The notes under the pieces are model-generated. The model did not search any database. It was given only the letters and a program-made list of their open reading frames with translations, and was not told the origin of the DNA. From contig JAGVPS010000103.1 in the NCBI GenBank assembly GCA_020052135.1, forward strand, positions 1 to 10,578: a stretch of 10,578 nucleotides of DNA. The letters are read 5' to 3'. Origin of the DNA: Minisyncoccota bacterium. GTDB lineage: Bacteria; Patescibacteriota; Minisyncoccia; UBA6257; 1-14-0-10-40-38. Below, piece by piece: positions 1-5,423 of the stretch. The position numbers and the translations under genes are program-made. The first letter of the stretch is position 1. Each line of letters starts with the position of its first letter.

Positions 1-9
1 ACTGTTTTT

Positions 10-18
10 TGGTATACT
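10..18 (+). promoter_or_regulatory. Extended -10 promoter of the S4 gene
   Basis: TGG followed by TATACT (TATACT at 13-18) forms an extended -10 element 10 nt before the ATG at 29. Transcription would start around 25, leaving almost no leader. Any -35 lies outside the window. The same TGGTATACT string stands before the transporter gene at 10026. Confidence 0.6.
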
Positions 19-28
19 CCCAAATACA

Positions 29-223
29 ATGGAAAAATCAATGTTCCCCATGCGGATCAATAAATACCTCGCATCAAAAAGAAACTCCACACGCAGAGAG
101 ATGGATAAACTCGTAAAAAAGGGGCAAGTTTTTATTAACGGCAAGCGTGCCGTATTGGGCGATAAAGTGGAAACATCTGATGTCGTAGAGGTTAATTTCC
201 GCGGCAAACCAACTCCTCAATGA
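29..223 (+). CDS. Free-standing S4-domain RNA-binding protein
   Basis: A 64-residue protein consisting almost only of an S4 RNA-binding fold. From residue 8 it reads MRINKYLASK, followed by the RRE-DKLVKKGQVFING-K pattern and the VETSDVVEV strand typical of S4 domains at the N-terminus of RsuA/RluB-type pseudouridine synthases. No catalytic domain follows: the frame ends in TGA and a convergent gene begins within 75 nt. It probably binds structured RNA, such as rRNA or tRNA; the partner is unknown. ATG codons at 41 and 50 are also in frame, and the one at 50 matches where RsuA-like proteins start. No Shine-Dalgarno precedes any of them. The -10 box at 13-18 makes the ATG at 29 the natural start of a nearly leaderless mRNA. 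It could be a truncated pseudouridine synthase rather than a dedicated S4 protein. Confidence 0.75.
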   Translation: MEKSMFPMRINKYLASKRNSTRREMDKLVKKGQVFINGKRAVLGDKVETSDVVEVNFRGKPTPQ

Positions 224-251
224 CATCCTTGAATTTCTTAATTCCCCCTCT

Positions 252-281
252 AATTGAACAATTCTATGGAATTGTACAATA
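252..281. promoter_or_regulatory. Palindrome downstream of arsR-like gene 1
   Basis: The right arm GAATTGTACAATA (269-281) is identical to an arm of the palindrome at 591-620. The left arm AATTGAACAATTC differs at two positions. The 4-nt centre TATG is the reverse complement of the CATA centre of the other copy. It lies between two convergent gene ends and has no T-run, so it does not look like a terminator. It is best read as a second binding site for the ArsR-like protein encoded at 294-578. Confidence 0.6.
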
Positions 282-293
282 AGCACAAGAATA

Positions 294-578
294 TTAACTA
301 CGGATAAAAATAGCTAATACCTTCTTAAAATCTTCAGAGGGTTGTTGATTCAAGCTGTAAAATACATGCCCATTCGCTCCCCGTGCTTCTACGACGTCTA
401 AATTTTTTAATAATGCTAGATGGTTTGATGTTGCTTTAAAAGAAATATGAAGATGCTCGGAGAGATCGGTGACGCTTATTCGGTCACCATTCGCCAAGCG
501 TTCGATTATTTTTAATCGGTTTTCATTCGCAAGCGCCCGAAATACTACCGTCCATCTTTTCATATTGGTTGCCATCAT
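294..578 (-). CDS. ArsR-family winged-helix repressor (regulator 1)
   Basis: A 94-residue single-domain winged-helix protein of the ArsR/SmtB type. Visible are ALANENRLKIIERLANG (about residues 16-32), the helix-turn-helix with recognition helix SFKATSNHLALLKNLDVV, and a beta wing ending in GHVFYSL. There are no cysteines, so it cannot be a thiolate metal or arsenic sensor of the classic kind; the signal it senses is unknown. It starts with two adjacent ATGs (578 and 575), with a third at 563. It is the last gene of the minus-strand block holding two M14 peptidase genes. It has its own palindromic operator just upstream (591-620) and a near copy just downstream (252-281), which suggests autoregulation. 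The family call is firm; the regulated target is inferred from position. Confidence 0.85.
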   Translation of the reverse strand: MMATNMKRWTVVFRALANENRLKIIERLANGDRISVTDLSEHLHISFKATSNHLALLKNLDVVEARGANGHVFYSLNQQPSEDFKKVLAIFIRS

Positions 579-590
579 AGATATATGTAT

Positions 591-620
591 TATTGTACAA
601 TTCCATAGAATTGTACAATA
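591..620. promoter_or_regulatory. Operator of arsR-like gene 1
   Basis: A perfect inverted repeat: TATTGTACAATTC (591-603), centre CATA, then GAATTGTACAATA (608-620). Each arm also contains the self-palindrome TTGTACAA, with centres 18 bp apart. It lies 13 nt upstream of the first ATG of the repressor at 578, in the gap after the second M14 gene, where it must overlap the repressor's promoter. A TACAAT hexamer inside the gene-proximal arm (minus strand) could be the -10. Confidence 0.8.
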
Positions 621-634
621 AGAGTTTACTACTT

Positions 635-1528
635 CTATTTTGTGTAGTATTTAAAGAGCGCTTTGATGCCAGCGAGGTTTTGTTCCCACTCAACTGTTTC
701 ATGCGTTTTAAGCTCTACCGTGATCGCGGGGATACCTATTGACGCCAACCACCCTTCTGCGTCGCCCGTAACTTCATACGCGTCAAATGACTTCACCGCC
801 GGGTAGCCTGACCCTTGCGCGTACGCGTTCATAATATCGAGTGTTTTCGGAAGAATGCCGGTCTCACAGAAAGATGCATACACTGCGTTCGCCTGACTGT
901 GCCAAAAAACAACTGCATCTGGACGCATCGCTAACATAAAGTTTTTTATAGCCATTGCCTCGGGTTCAGAGAATGGCGACGATCCTGCCCCCACTGGATG
1001 TTCGCGCCACACAGCGTTTGGGCTCCATCTGCAATCAAAGTTCCGGTTCAAATCTACTCCGCGCGCATTAAATCGTCCGGGTGATGTGTCTATATCTTTT
1101 GGCACATCTTCTGTGGCAAAACGTCCTTCTTTGCCTATCACTTTATATACGCCATCAGGGTTTGCAGATGGAATTATGGTGATAGTGAGATTTTCCGGTA
1201 TGAATTCCGGATGTGCCGATAGGTAATCTATAAACGTGTACGCCAAAACCACGCTGTTCCACTCATACCCGCCGTGTATGCCACCCACAAACACAAGATT
1301 TGTTTCTCCTTTCCCGTCCGCTGATGAGGCGGGTAAAAACGTATATGCCTCGATCTCGCGCCCCTCTACAGACGTGCCAATGACCGCGCGTTTAGGACCA
1401 GTGTCTATCGTTTCCACTGGGGATACGAGTTTTGGGATATGAGTAAGAGCGATTATGAGTGCGCCCGCTCCGAGTACAGTCACGAAAAACAGAACCAAGA
1501 GAGCCCGTTTTTTAGAAAGGAATATCAT
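635..1528 (-). CDS. Membrane-anchored M14 zinc carboxypeptidase, intact active site
   Basis: A 297-residue protein with a short basic N-terminus and one hydrophobic helix (about residues 8-29), so the catalytic domain should sit outside the cytoplasmic membrane. The rest is an M14 (carboxypeptidase A-like) domain. It shows GGIHGGYEWN with H85 and E89 as likely zinc ligands, NPDG at 123-126, VDLNRNFD with N161 and R162 for substrate binding, FWHSQ with H210 as third zinc ligand, and ITVELKTHE with E272 as catalytic glutamate. The first motif is spaced HxxxE rather than the classic HxxE. C166 and C221 could form a disulphide. It begins 25 nt after the stop of its paralogue and lies in the same transcription unit. 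No clear ribosome-binding site precedes the ATG. Probable role: trimming C-terminal residues of peptides or cell-wall peptides; the substrate is unknown. Confidence 0.85.
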   Translation of the reverse strand: MIFLSKKRALLVLFFVTVLGAGALIIALTHIPKLVSPVETIDTGPKRAVIGTSVEGREIEAYTFLPASSADGKGETNLVFVGGIHGGYEWNSVVLAYTFIDYLSAHPEFIPENLTITIIPSANPDGVYKVIGKEGRFATEDVPKDIDTSPGRFNARGVDLNRNFDCRWSPNAVWREHPVGAGSSPFSEPEAMAIKNFMLAMRPDAVVFWHSQANAVYASFCETGILPKTLDIMNAYAQGSGYPAVKSFDAYEVTGDAEGWLASIGIPAITVELKTHETVEWEQNLAGIKALFKYYTK

Positions 1529-1553
1529 GGTTCGACAGACTCACTGCAAGTTC

Positions 1554-2453
1554 TTATTGAGCGTAGTGTTCAAGAAGCGCATCAATCCCCTTTTGGTTCT
1601 TCGCCCATTCCGTATCTTCATGGTTCGTAAGCAAGACGCTGATCGCTGGGATATTATTCTTCGCGAACCAATTCACCATATCACCGGTCACTTGGTAGTA
1701 ATCAAATGTTTTGTATGACGGATAGCCGGATGCCTTTGCATATAGGTTCGTGATGGTAGTTGTCTCGGGCGAGATGCCGTCCCCGCAACTGGAGCTGAAC
1801 ACACCTCCCACCGCGCTGTACCAGACCACTACCGCAGTCGGCTTGCGCGCCTCTACATAATTTCTAAGCGCTATTGTTTCAGGTTCGGAAAATGCTTTGC
1901 TTCCCCCGCTTACCGTCGTGCTCTGCCACGTGGCCTTCGCTTGCCAGTCACAATCAAAGTTGCGGTTAAGGTCCACACTGTTCGCGTTAAATCGCGCGCT
2001 TACTTTGGTATCTTCCGATGCAGTTACATCGGCTTTCGTAAAGTGTCCGGCAGTGCCCGCTACTTTATAGAGTCCGTCCGGATTCAATACCGGAATAACT
2101 GTTACCGCTACGTTTTGAGGTACCGCGCTCGGGTTTGCCGTAAGGTAATCCATCAATTCATACGCAACGAGTGCCGCGTTCCACGAGTAACCGCCATGTA
2201 CGCCACCCACAAAGAGAACTTCCTTTTCTCCTGTGCCAAAACGGTATGCCGTGATATCGCGCCCTTCAACAGATTTACCAATAACTGACTCGCCCTTATT
2301 TTCCATTCCCGTAGGCGTACTCGTCGCGTTCGTGTCGCCCGGCACCGTCGTGTCAGTTGGCACATCGGTAGCGGGAGAAGACCATCGCATCAAGAAGTAC
2401 GCCCCAATGCTAATAAGAATAATAACTATAAGGATAATAGTGGTTTTTTTCAT
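1554..2453 (-). CDS. Membrane-anchored M14-like protein with degraded active site (probable pseudoenzyme)
   Basis: A 299-residue paralogue of the next gene, alike along its whole length. It has a hydrophobic anchor at residues 4-22 and a Thr/Pro/Ser-rich linker to about 52, then the M14 fold with GGVHGGY, NPDG and VDLNRNFDCDW, plus the paired cysteines C168 and C223. The residues needed for catalysis are gone: S90 stands where the neighbour has E89, Y212 replaces zinc ligand H210, and L274 replaces catalytic E272. H86 and the DLNRNF substrate motif remain. The frame is intact and well conserved, so this is not a decaying pseudogene. It more likely binds peptides or supports the active paralogue. 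The ATG follows an extended -10 (TGG-TAAAAT) by 8 nt, giving a near-leaderless mRNA. Family call firm; loss of catalysis inferred. Confidence 0.82.
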   Translation of the reverse strand: MKKTTIILIVIILISIGAYFLMRWSSPATDVPTDTTVPGDTNATSTPTGMENKGESVIGKSVEGRDITAYRFGTGEKEVLFVGGVHGGYSWNAALVAYELMDYLTANPSAVPQNVAVTVIPVLNPDGLYKVAGTAGHFTKADVTASEDTKVSARFNANSVDLNRNFDCDWQAKATWQSTTVSGGSKAFSEPETIALRNYVEARKPTAVVVWYSAVGGVFSSSCGDGISPETTTITNLYAKASGYPSYKTFDYYQVTGDMVNWFAKNNIPAISVLLTNHEDTEWAKNQKGIDALLEHYAQ

Positions 2454-2461
2454 ATGGGTTT

Positions 2462-2470
2462 ATTTTACCA
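2462..2470 (-). promoter_or_regulatory. Extended -10 promoter of the M14 gene pair
   Basis: On the minus strand TGG-TAAAAT ends 8 nt before the ATG at 2453. No good -35 is visible at the right distance, which fits an extended -10 promoter. The palindrome at 2512-2545 lies roughly 60-90 nt upstream of the inferred start of transcription. Confidence 0.5.
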
Positions 2471-2511
2471 CACCCGAGAATTTCTTGGGAAATATTGAAC
2501 AACGCCATTAC

Positions 2512-2545
2512 ATCATTCTAACATTCTACAGAATGTTAGAATGAT
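2512..2545. promoter_or_regulatory. Operator-like palindrome between arsR-like gene 2 and the M14 pair
   Basis: A perfect 15-bp inverted repeat: ATCATTCTAACATTC (2512-2526), centre TACA, then GAATGTTAGAATGAT (2531-2545). Each arm carries a tandem ATTCTA unit with an 8-bp period. The right arm also encodes the last two codons and the stop of the upstream repressor. Its core ATTC-N4-GAAT is shared with the copy at 2830-2865 and with the operators of the other repressor. It probably lets the repressor control the M14 genes. Confidence 0.7.
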
Positions 2546-2805
2546 TTCATAAATTTAAGAAAGGATTTGCCGTAGGGGGAGAGTGAGTGCGTTACTTGGC
2601 GGCCTTGGTACTTTTTGTTTAGGAGTCCTGCATGGACCAATGAGCGCGTATGCTGTGAGATGGTTTTAAAGTTTCCTTTGAGTGCATCAGCAATTCCCTC
2701 AACGGCAACGCCGTCGTTTTCACCGACCATGATCAAAATTGAAATGCGCCAGTGATTAGCCGCTCCTTTAAAATAATGCTCGAGCTGTTTTGATGTTTTA
2801 TGCAT
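2536..2805 (-). CDS. ArsR-like winged-helix repressor (regulator 2)
   Basis: An 89-residue winged-helix protein. It shows FKGAANHWRISILIMV at the start of the fold, a helix-turn-helix with NFKTISQHTRSLVHAGLL as recognition helix, and the wing KKYQGRQVTHSLS. It has the same layout as the repressor at 294-578 but is only distantly similar to it. There are no cysteines, so no thiolate metal site; the inducer is unknown. The ATG lies 6 nt after a TATGCT -10 box, so the mRNA should be leaderless. Palindromes sit both over its promoter and across its stop codon. It is the first gene of the block that continues with the two M14 genes, and is therefore the most likely regulator of that pair and of itself. 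Confidence 0.78.
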   Translation of the reverse strand: MHKTSKQLEHYFKGAANHWRISILIMVGENDGVAVEGIADALKGNFKTISQHTRSLVHAGLLNKKYQGRQVTHSLSPYGKSFLKFMKSF

Positions 2806-2811
2806 ACCTTA

Positions 2812-2840
2812 AGCATACTCCTTTTCCACCAACATTCCAA
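2812..2840 (-). promoter_or_regulatory. Promoter of arsR-like gene 2
   Basis: Minus strand: TTGGAA (2835-2840), 17-nt spacer, TATGCT (2812-2817), then 6 nt to the ATG at 2805. The spacing is ideal and predicts transcription starting at the ATG itself. The -35 lies inside the palindrome 2830-2865, so repressor binding would block RNA polymerase. Confidence 0.7.
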
Positions 2841-2865
2841 TATTCTGTAGAATGTTGGAATGTTG
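2830..2865. promoter_or_regulatory. Operator over the promoter of arsR-like gene 2
   Basis: A 16-bp inverted repeat with one mismatch: CAACATTCCAATATTC (2830-2845), centre TGTA, then GAATGTTGGAATGTTG (2850-2865). It shares the CATTC/GAATG units and the 4-nt centre with 2512-2545 and covers the -35 box of the repressor gene, which fits autorepression. Confidence 0.75.
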
Positions 2866-2904
2866 TAGTTGAATACGTTGCCGATTTAACGAGCTTCGCG
2901 TGCC

Positions 2905-2921
2905 ACCTGCTGTCGGCAGGT
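2905..2921. repeat. Small GC-rich hairpin
   Basis: ACCTGC, 5-nt loop, GCAGGT forms a compact hairpin in the gap between the nuclease gene (ending 2977) and the operator at 2830-2865. No T-run follows directly on either strand. From memory, similar ACCTGC/GCAGGT hairpins recur between genes in candidate-phyla genomes, so it may be one copy of an interspersed repeat; only one copy is visible here. Confidence 0.3.
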
Positions 2922-2976
2922 ATGGTTTAGTTCAAAACCCACACCCGCATTCACACGTTTGAAATTTTTTTGGTGG

Positions 2977-3558
2977 CTATCTTTCATGCGCCTGTTTAGC
3001 TATTTCATCTGCAATTTCATTTAAATTCTGATGAATTGATTCATTTGAAATTCTGATCGTTCTAAAACCTTCCTTATCTGAATAATTATCTCTCTTCAAA
3101 TCAGCTATAGCTTGACCAATGTTTTCTGCGTGCTGAACACCATCAACTTCTATATATAATTTAGCTGAAAGAATTGCGATATCAATATGCTTATGACCAT
3201 CGTTATACTCTGTTATTGCATCAAGTCCTCGCTCTTTTAAAGCCGCCCACAGAAGACGAGAATATTTTGTTTGTCCTATTTTAGATTCTGAATGTGAAGA
3301 AGGTTCATTACCATGCTCATTATTTTGAAGTTTAATACTAGAATAAAGCGGTGTATTTCTTTTTTTATATTTACGAATTAAATGTCTAATTAAAAAGAAT
3401 CCGATGGTAGCGAAAAATACATATCCAAAATGGATATAGATTTTCTGTGGATTCGCTTTATAAAAATTCCATAGACCCAGCGAGAAAAGCGCCAAAATTC
3501 CGATAATAATATTACTCTCCTTTTTCGTTAACTTTTTCCGATAATATTTATGCCTCAT
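2977..3558 (-). CDS. Membrane-anchored DUF559/Vsr-like PD-(D/E)XK nuclease
   Basis: A 193-residue protein in two parts. The N-terminal part has two hydrophobic helices (about residues 16-31 and 41-58) with basic flanks. The C-terminal part (about 97-193) matches the DUF559 pattern of the PD-(D/E)XK nuclease superfamily: SRLLWAALKERGL, then HIDIAI with D126, LYIEVDGVQH with E137 and D139 plus H143, DLKRDNY, and GFRTIRIS. The nuclease domain should face the cytoplasm or envelope depending on topology, which cannot be decided here. Most DUF559 proteins lack a membrane anchor. The gene is AT-rich compared with its neighbours and begins 3 nt after a stop codon in the same frame. It follows a GIY-YIG nuclease gene, suggesting DNA processing or defence. 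Nuclease activity is inferred from motifs. Confidence 0.7.
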   Translation of the reverse strand: MRHKYYRKKLTKKESNIIIGILALFSLGLWNFYKANPQKIYIHFGYVFFATIGFFLIRHLIRKYKKRNTPLYSSIKLQNNEHGNEPSSHSESKIGQTKYSRLLWAALKERGLDAITEYNDGHKHIDIAILSAKLYIEVDGVQHAENIGQAIADLKRDNYSDKEGFRTIRISNESIHQNLNEIADEIAKQAHER

Positions 3559-3561
3559 AAA

Positions 3562-3684
3562 TTAACTTTTGCCACGATTCATATGTCGCCACATTTGTTC
3601 GCAAACCTGTCTATTTTCTTCATTAGGAATATCTATCTCTCCACACTTTTTACAATTTATTGATTGAAACTGATGGGATATAAA
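3562..3684 (-). other. Start-less Cys-rich open frame (40 codons) between two nuclease genes
   Basis: Directly after the TAA of the GIY-YIG gene, and in the same frame, 40 codons stay open and end in TAA; the next gene starts 3 nt later, again in this frame. The translation contains CKKCGEIDIPNEENRQVCEQ and then MWRH, so CxxC, a later Cys and a His make a plausible small zinc-binding site. No ATG, GTG or TTG precedes the first cysteines; only ATA codons do. It could be a remnant of a zinc-ribbon gene, a peptide made by stop-codon readthrough, or chance. No function is claimed. Confidence 0.35.
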
Positions 3685-4518
3685 TTATTTCCTAACATTT
3701 TCATCAAGGGTCTTTCCCTGCTCATCTTTCCATGCAGTCCATCCATTAATTGGCGCTCCTTTTACTGTTGCTGCTGCGGCCGTTGGACTATTAAAAACAA
3801 CATCTCGAGTGAAAAGATATGAAGCACTATTATCGTTTTTTATTAATGTACCATCCTCTAAAAATTTTCTCCGCGCTACCTTAGACCATCCAAAAAAAGC
3901 ATCTGTTTCTCGAATTCTAGCAAGTGATCCTTTGAAAACATTCAGACTTCCGTCTTCAAGTAATTGAGCTCTTGCATCTGCGTCTTCTGCTTTTAGCATA
4001 TATATAATTTTATCAGCAATAGATTCGCTTATGACATCGAATACAAAATATCCAAGCAAACCCATAATGAGCTTAATTCTCTCAAAATATTCATTAACAA
4101 CGATCTTTTGAGATTCAGAAAGTCTGTTCTCCCTCGGAGAAGAATTGTTAAAAATTTCATATCTATTTGCCTTTTTTGCAAGATCGAGTGAAATACTTTC
4201 CAAATATTTGATAAACGTACTATCAAGCTGCCCCACAAAAACAACTGCAATATTCCACTCATCTTCTTTACGATTTGAATCGTGTGATAAGAGACGACTC
4301 GCTACGTTCTCTGATTGACCGATATAAGCCGTTGAGAGCTCCTTCCCTTCTCCAAAAAGAAAATAGAGGCCCGGTTGTTGCGCGTCTTCTCGAGAGCGTA
4401 ATTCCCCAAGCTTTCCTCTAGGTACAACAAAAGCTTTACCCGACCAATTAGCCATTTCAATAAGCCGAAGGCCTGTTGGGGTATTGTCCAATAGTATTGT
4501 CGTAATTACCTGCGACAT
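3685..4518 (-). CDS. GIY-YIG nuclease family protein with C-terminal DUF4357
   Basis: A 277-residue protein. The GIY-YIG fold lies at about residues 48-125, with GLYFLF at 50-55, AYIGQS at 64-69, the conserved arginine R75 in ASRLLSH and a candidate metal-binding glutamate E107 in KYLESISL. The C-terminus (about 230-272) shows FTRDVVFNSPTAAAA and NGWTAWKDEQGKTLDE, the signature of DUF4357. This pairing is known from proteins in accessory regions and near restriction-modification genes; the exact role is not established. The middle (about 126-225) is not recognised. It lies 83 nt downstream of lexA on the same strand, with no clear promoter or terminator between, so it may share SOS control. 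Its base composition is more AT-rich than lexA, hinting at acquisition. Confidence 0.8.
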   Translation of the reverse strand: MSQVITTILLDNTPTGLRLIEMANWSGKAFVVPRGKLGELRSREDAQQPGLYFLFGEGKELSTAYIGQSENVASRLLSHDSNRKEDEWNIAVVFVGQLDSTFIKYLESISLDLAKKANRYEIFNNSSPRENRLSESQKIVVNEYFERIKLIMGLLGYFVFDVISESIADKIIYMLKAEDADARAQLLEDGSLNVFKGSLARIRETDAFFGWSKVARRKFLEDGTLIKNDNSASYLFTRDVVFNSPTAAAATVKGAPINGWTAWKDEQGKTLDENVRK

Positions 4519-4601
4519 AATCTCATTAGATCACGCGGGATCTATGAAATCAATAACTCGTAATGTATCATGATCTTCAACAAAAAATACTAGTGGCTAA
4601 C

Positions 4602-5288
4602 TCACACCTCCGGTGTCTCATAAATCGGCACCACCTCGATCTCGCCTTTCTGCGGCTTTCTAATAATATCTATCACTTTGCCAAAAAGCTTAAACTCGCG
4701 GCGCAAAATAATCGGCTTATAGGTAGAATCGGAGGAAACAGGATTTAAGATGACGGCGTTGTTCGCAATCGTGAGCTTTTTGATAACCGCAAAATTATCA
4801 ATGACCGCAACCACCACATCGTTGTCCTGCAGATTTTCCGTGACCTCCACAAGCACATAGTCGCCATCACGCACGCCTGCCTCATCCATAGAATTTCCAA
4901 TCGCGCGGATACTTACTATTTTTTCCTTTTTCCGCCCGGCAAGGAGCGTTTTGTCCACGCAGATAAAATCATCGAATGTGTGCTCAGCAAAAATACTCAT
5001 CTGATCGCACCCGGCTGATGCGATGACTGGGATGTTTATGGTTTCAGTGCTCGCGTTGCCGGCTAAACCAAGAAGCTCAATGCCCCTATTTTTATACCGC
5101 CACCTGCGGATCAATCCCTTTTCCTCAAGCGACTCCAAATACTGTGTGACGGATCGCGGAGATGAAAACTTCATAAGCTTTACCATTTCAGAAACTGTAG
5201 GAGATTTTCCCTTCTTACTAATATAGGTTTTTAATGTTTCGTAAAACCGCTTTTGGCTCCCGGTGAGCCGGGAAATTACTTTGTCCAT
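4602..5288 (-). CDS. lexA: LexA SOS repressor
   Basis: A 228-residue protein of normal LexA length. The N-terminal winged helix-turn-helix spans about residues 1-72 (TGSQKRFYETLKTYI, SPTVSEMVKLMKFSSPRSVTQYLESLEEKGLI). The C-terminal S24 autoprotease domain has the Ala-Gly scissile bond at A92-G93 in VIASAG, the catalytic serine S133 in GNSMDEAGVRDGDYVLVE, and the catalytic lysine at K170 in AVIKKL. It represses DNA-repair genes until RecA-ssDNA triggers self-cleavage. The promoter region (5307-5358) is full of ATGTATATA repeats, including an inverted pair, which is probably its own operator and differs from the known LexA boxes of Gram-positive and proteobacteria. No Shine-Dalgarno precedes the ATG. 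The GIY-YIG gene follows on the same strand. Confidence 0.9.
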   Translation of the reverse strand: MDKVISRLTGSQKRFYETLKTYISKKGKSPTVSEMVKLMKFSSPRSVTQYLESLEEKGLIRRWRYKNRGIELLGLAGNASTETINIPVIASAGCDQMSIFAEHTFDDFICVDKTLLAGRKKEKIVSIRAIGNSMDEAGVRDGDYVLVEVTENLQDNDVVVAVIDNFAVIKKLTIANNAVILNPVSSDSTYKPIILRREFKLFGKVIDIIRKPQKGEIEVVPIYETPEV

Positions 5289-5306
5289 ATAAGTTGTATT
5301 AATAAT

Positions 5307-5349
5307 AATGTATATATTCTACCATATGAAATATATACATTATATACAT
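5307..5349. promoter_or_regulatory. Probable LexA operator cluster
   Basis: Perfect inverted repeat AATGTATATATT (5307-5318) and AATATATACATT (5330-5341), separated by 11 nt. A further tandem copy of TATATACAT follows (5332-5340 and 5341-5349), so the 9-mer occurs three times. It lies 19 nt upstream of the lexA ATG and over its predicted promoter. Confidence 0.6.
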
Positions 5350-5358
5350 GGCTGTTAA
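5330..5358 (-). promoter_or_regulatory. Putative lexA promoter
   Basis: Minus strand: TTAACA (5353-5358), 17-nt spacer, TATATT (5330-5335), giving a leader of about 35 nt. Both the spacer and the -10 fall within the repeated ATGTATATA units, consistent with autorepression. The AT-richness allows other -10 choices. Confidence 0.45.
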
Positions 5359-5382
5359 TAACTTATAACTCATTAAAATTAG

Positions 5383-5419
5383 AAAAAAATGAGCCCGCGA
5401 TACGTATATAAGCGAGCTC
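5383..5419 (-). terminator. Intrinsic terminator after the desaturase gene
   Basis: On the minus strand GAGCTCGC and GCGGGCTC form an 8-bp stem (one G-T pair) around a 13-nt loop, followed by A and seven T. It begins 4 nt after the TGA of the desaturase gene and separates it from lexA. Confidence 0.8.
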
Positions 5420-5423
5420 GTAT

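Noticed and set aside
252..281. Reading the palindrome after arsR-like gene 1 as a terminator
   Set aside because: The stem is AT-rich, no T-run follows on either strand, and the sequence matches the operator upstream of the same gene.
2512..2865. arsR-like gene 2 between palindromes as an insertion sequence with terminal inverted repeats
   Set aside because: No transposase is present, no target-site duplication was seen, and each end is itself palindromic, which fits operators better than transposon ends.
2921..2970. tRNA-like T-arm and possible plus-strand terminator (GGTTTAGTTCAAAACC, then a T-run)
   Set aside because: No acceptor stem, anticodon arm or CCA can be drawn around it, no plus-strand gene precedes it, and the larger stem TTCAAA/TTTGAA has a long loop.
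4596..4620. Possible terminator after lexA
   Set aside because: The ACACC/GGTGT hairpin at the stop codon is short and the T-run lies about 20 nt farther on, too distant for an intrinsic terminator.
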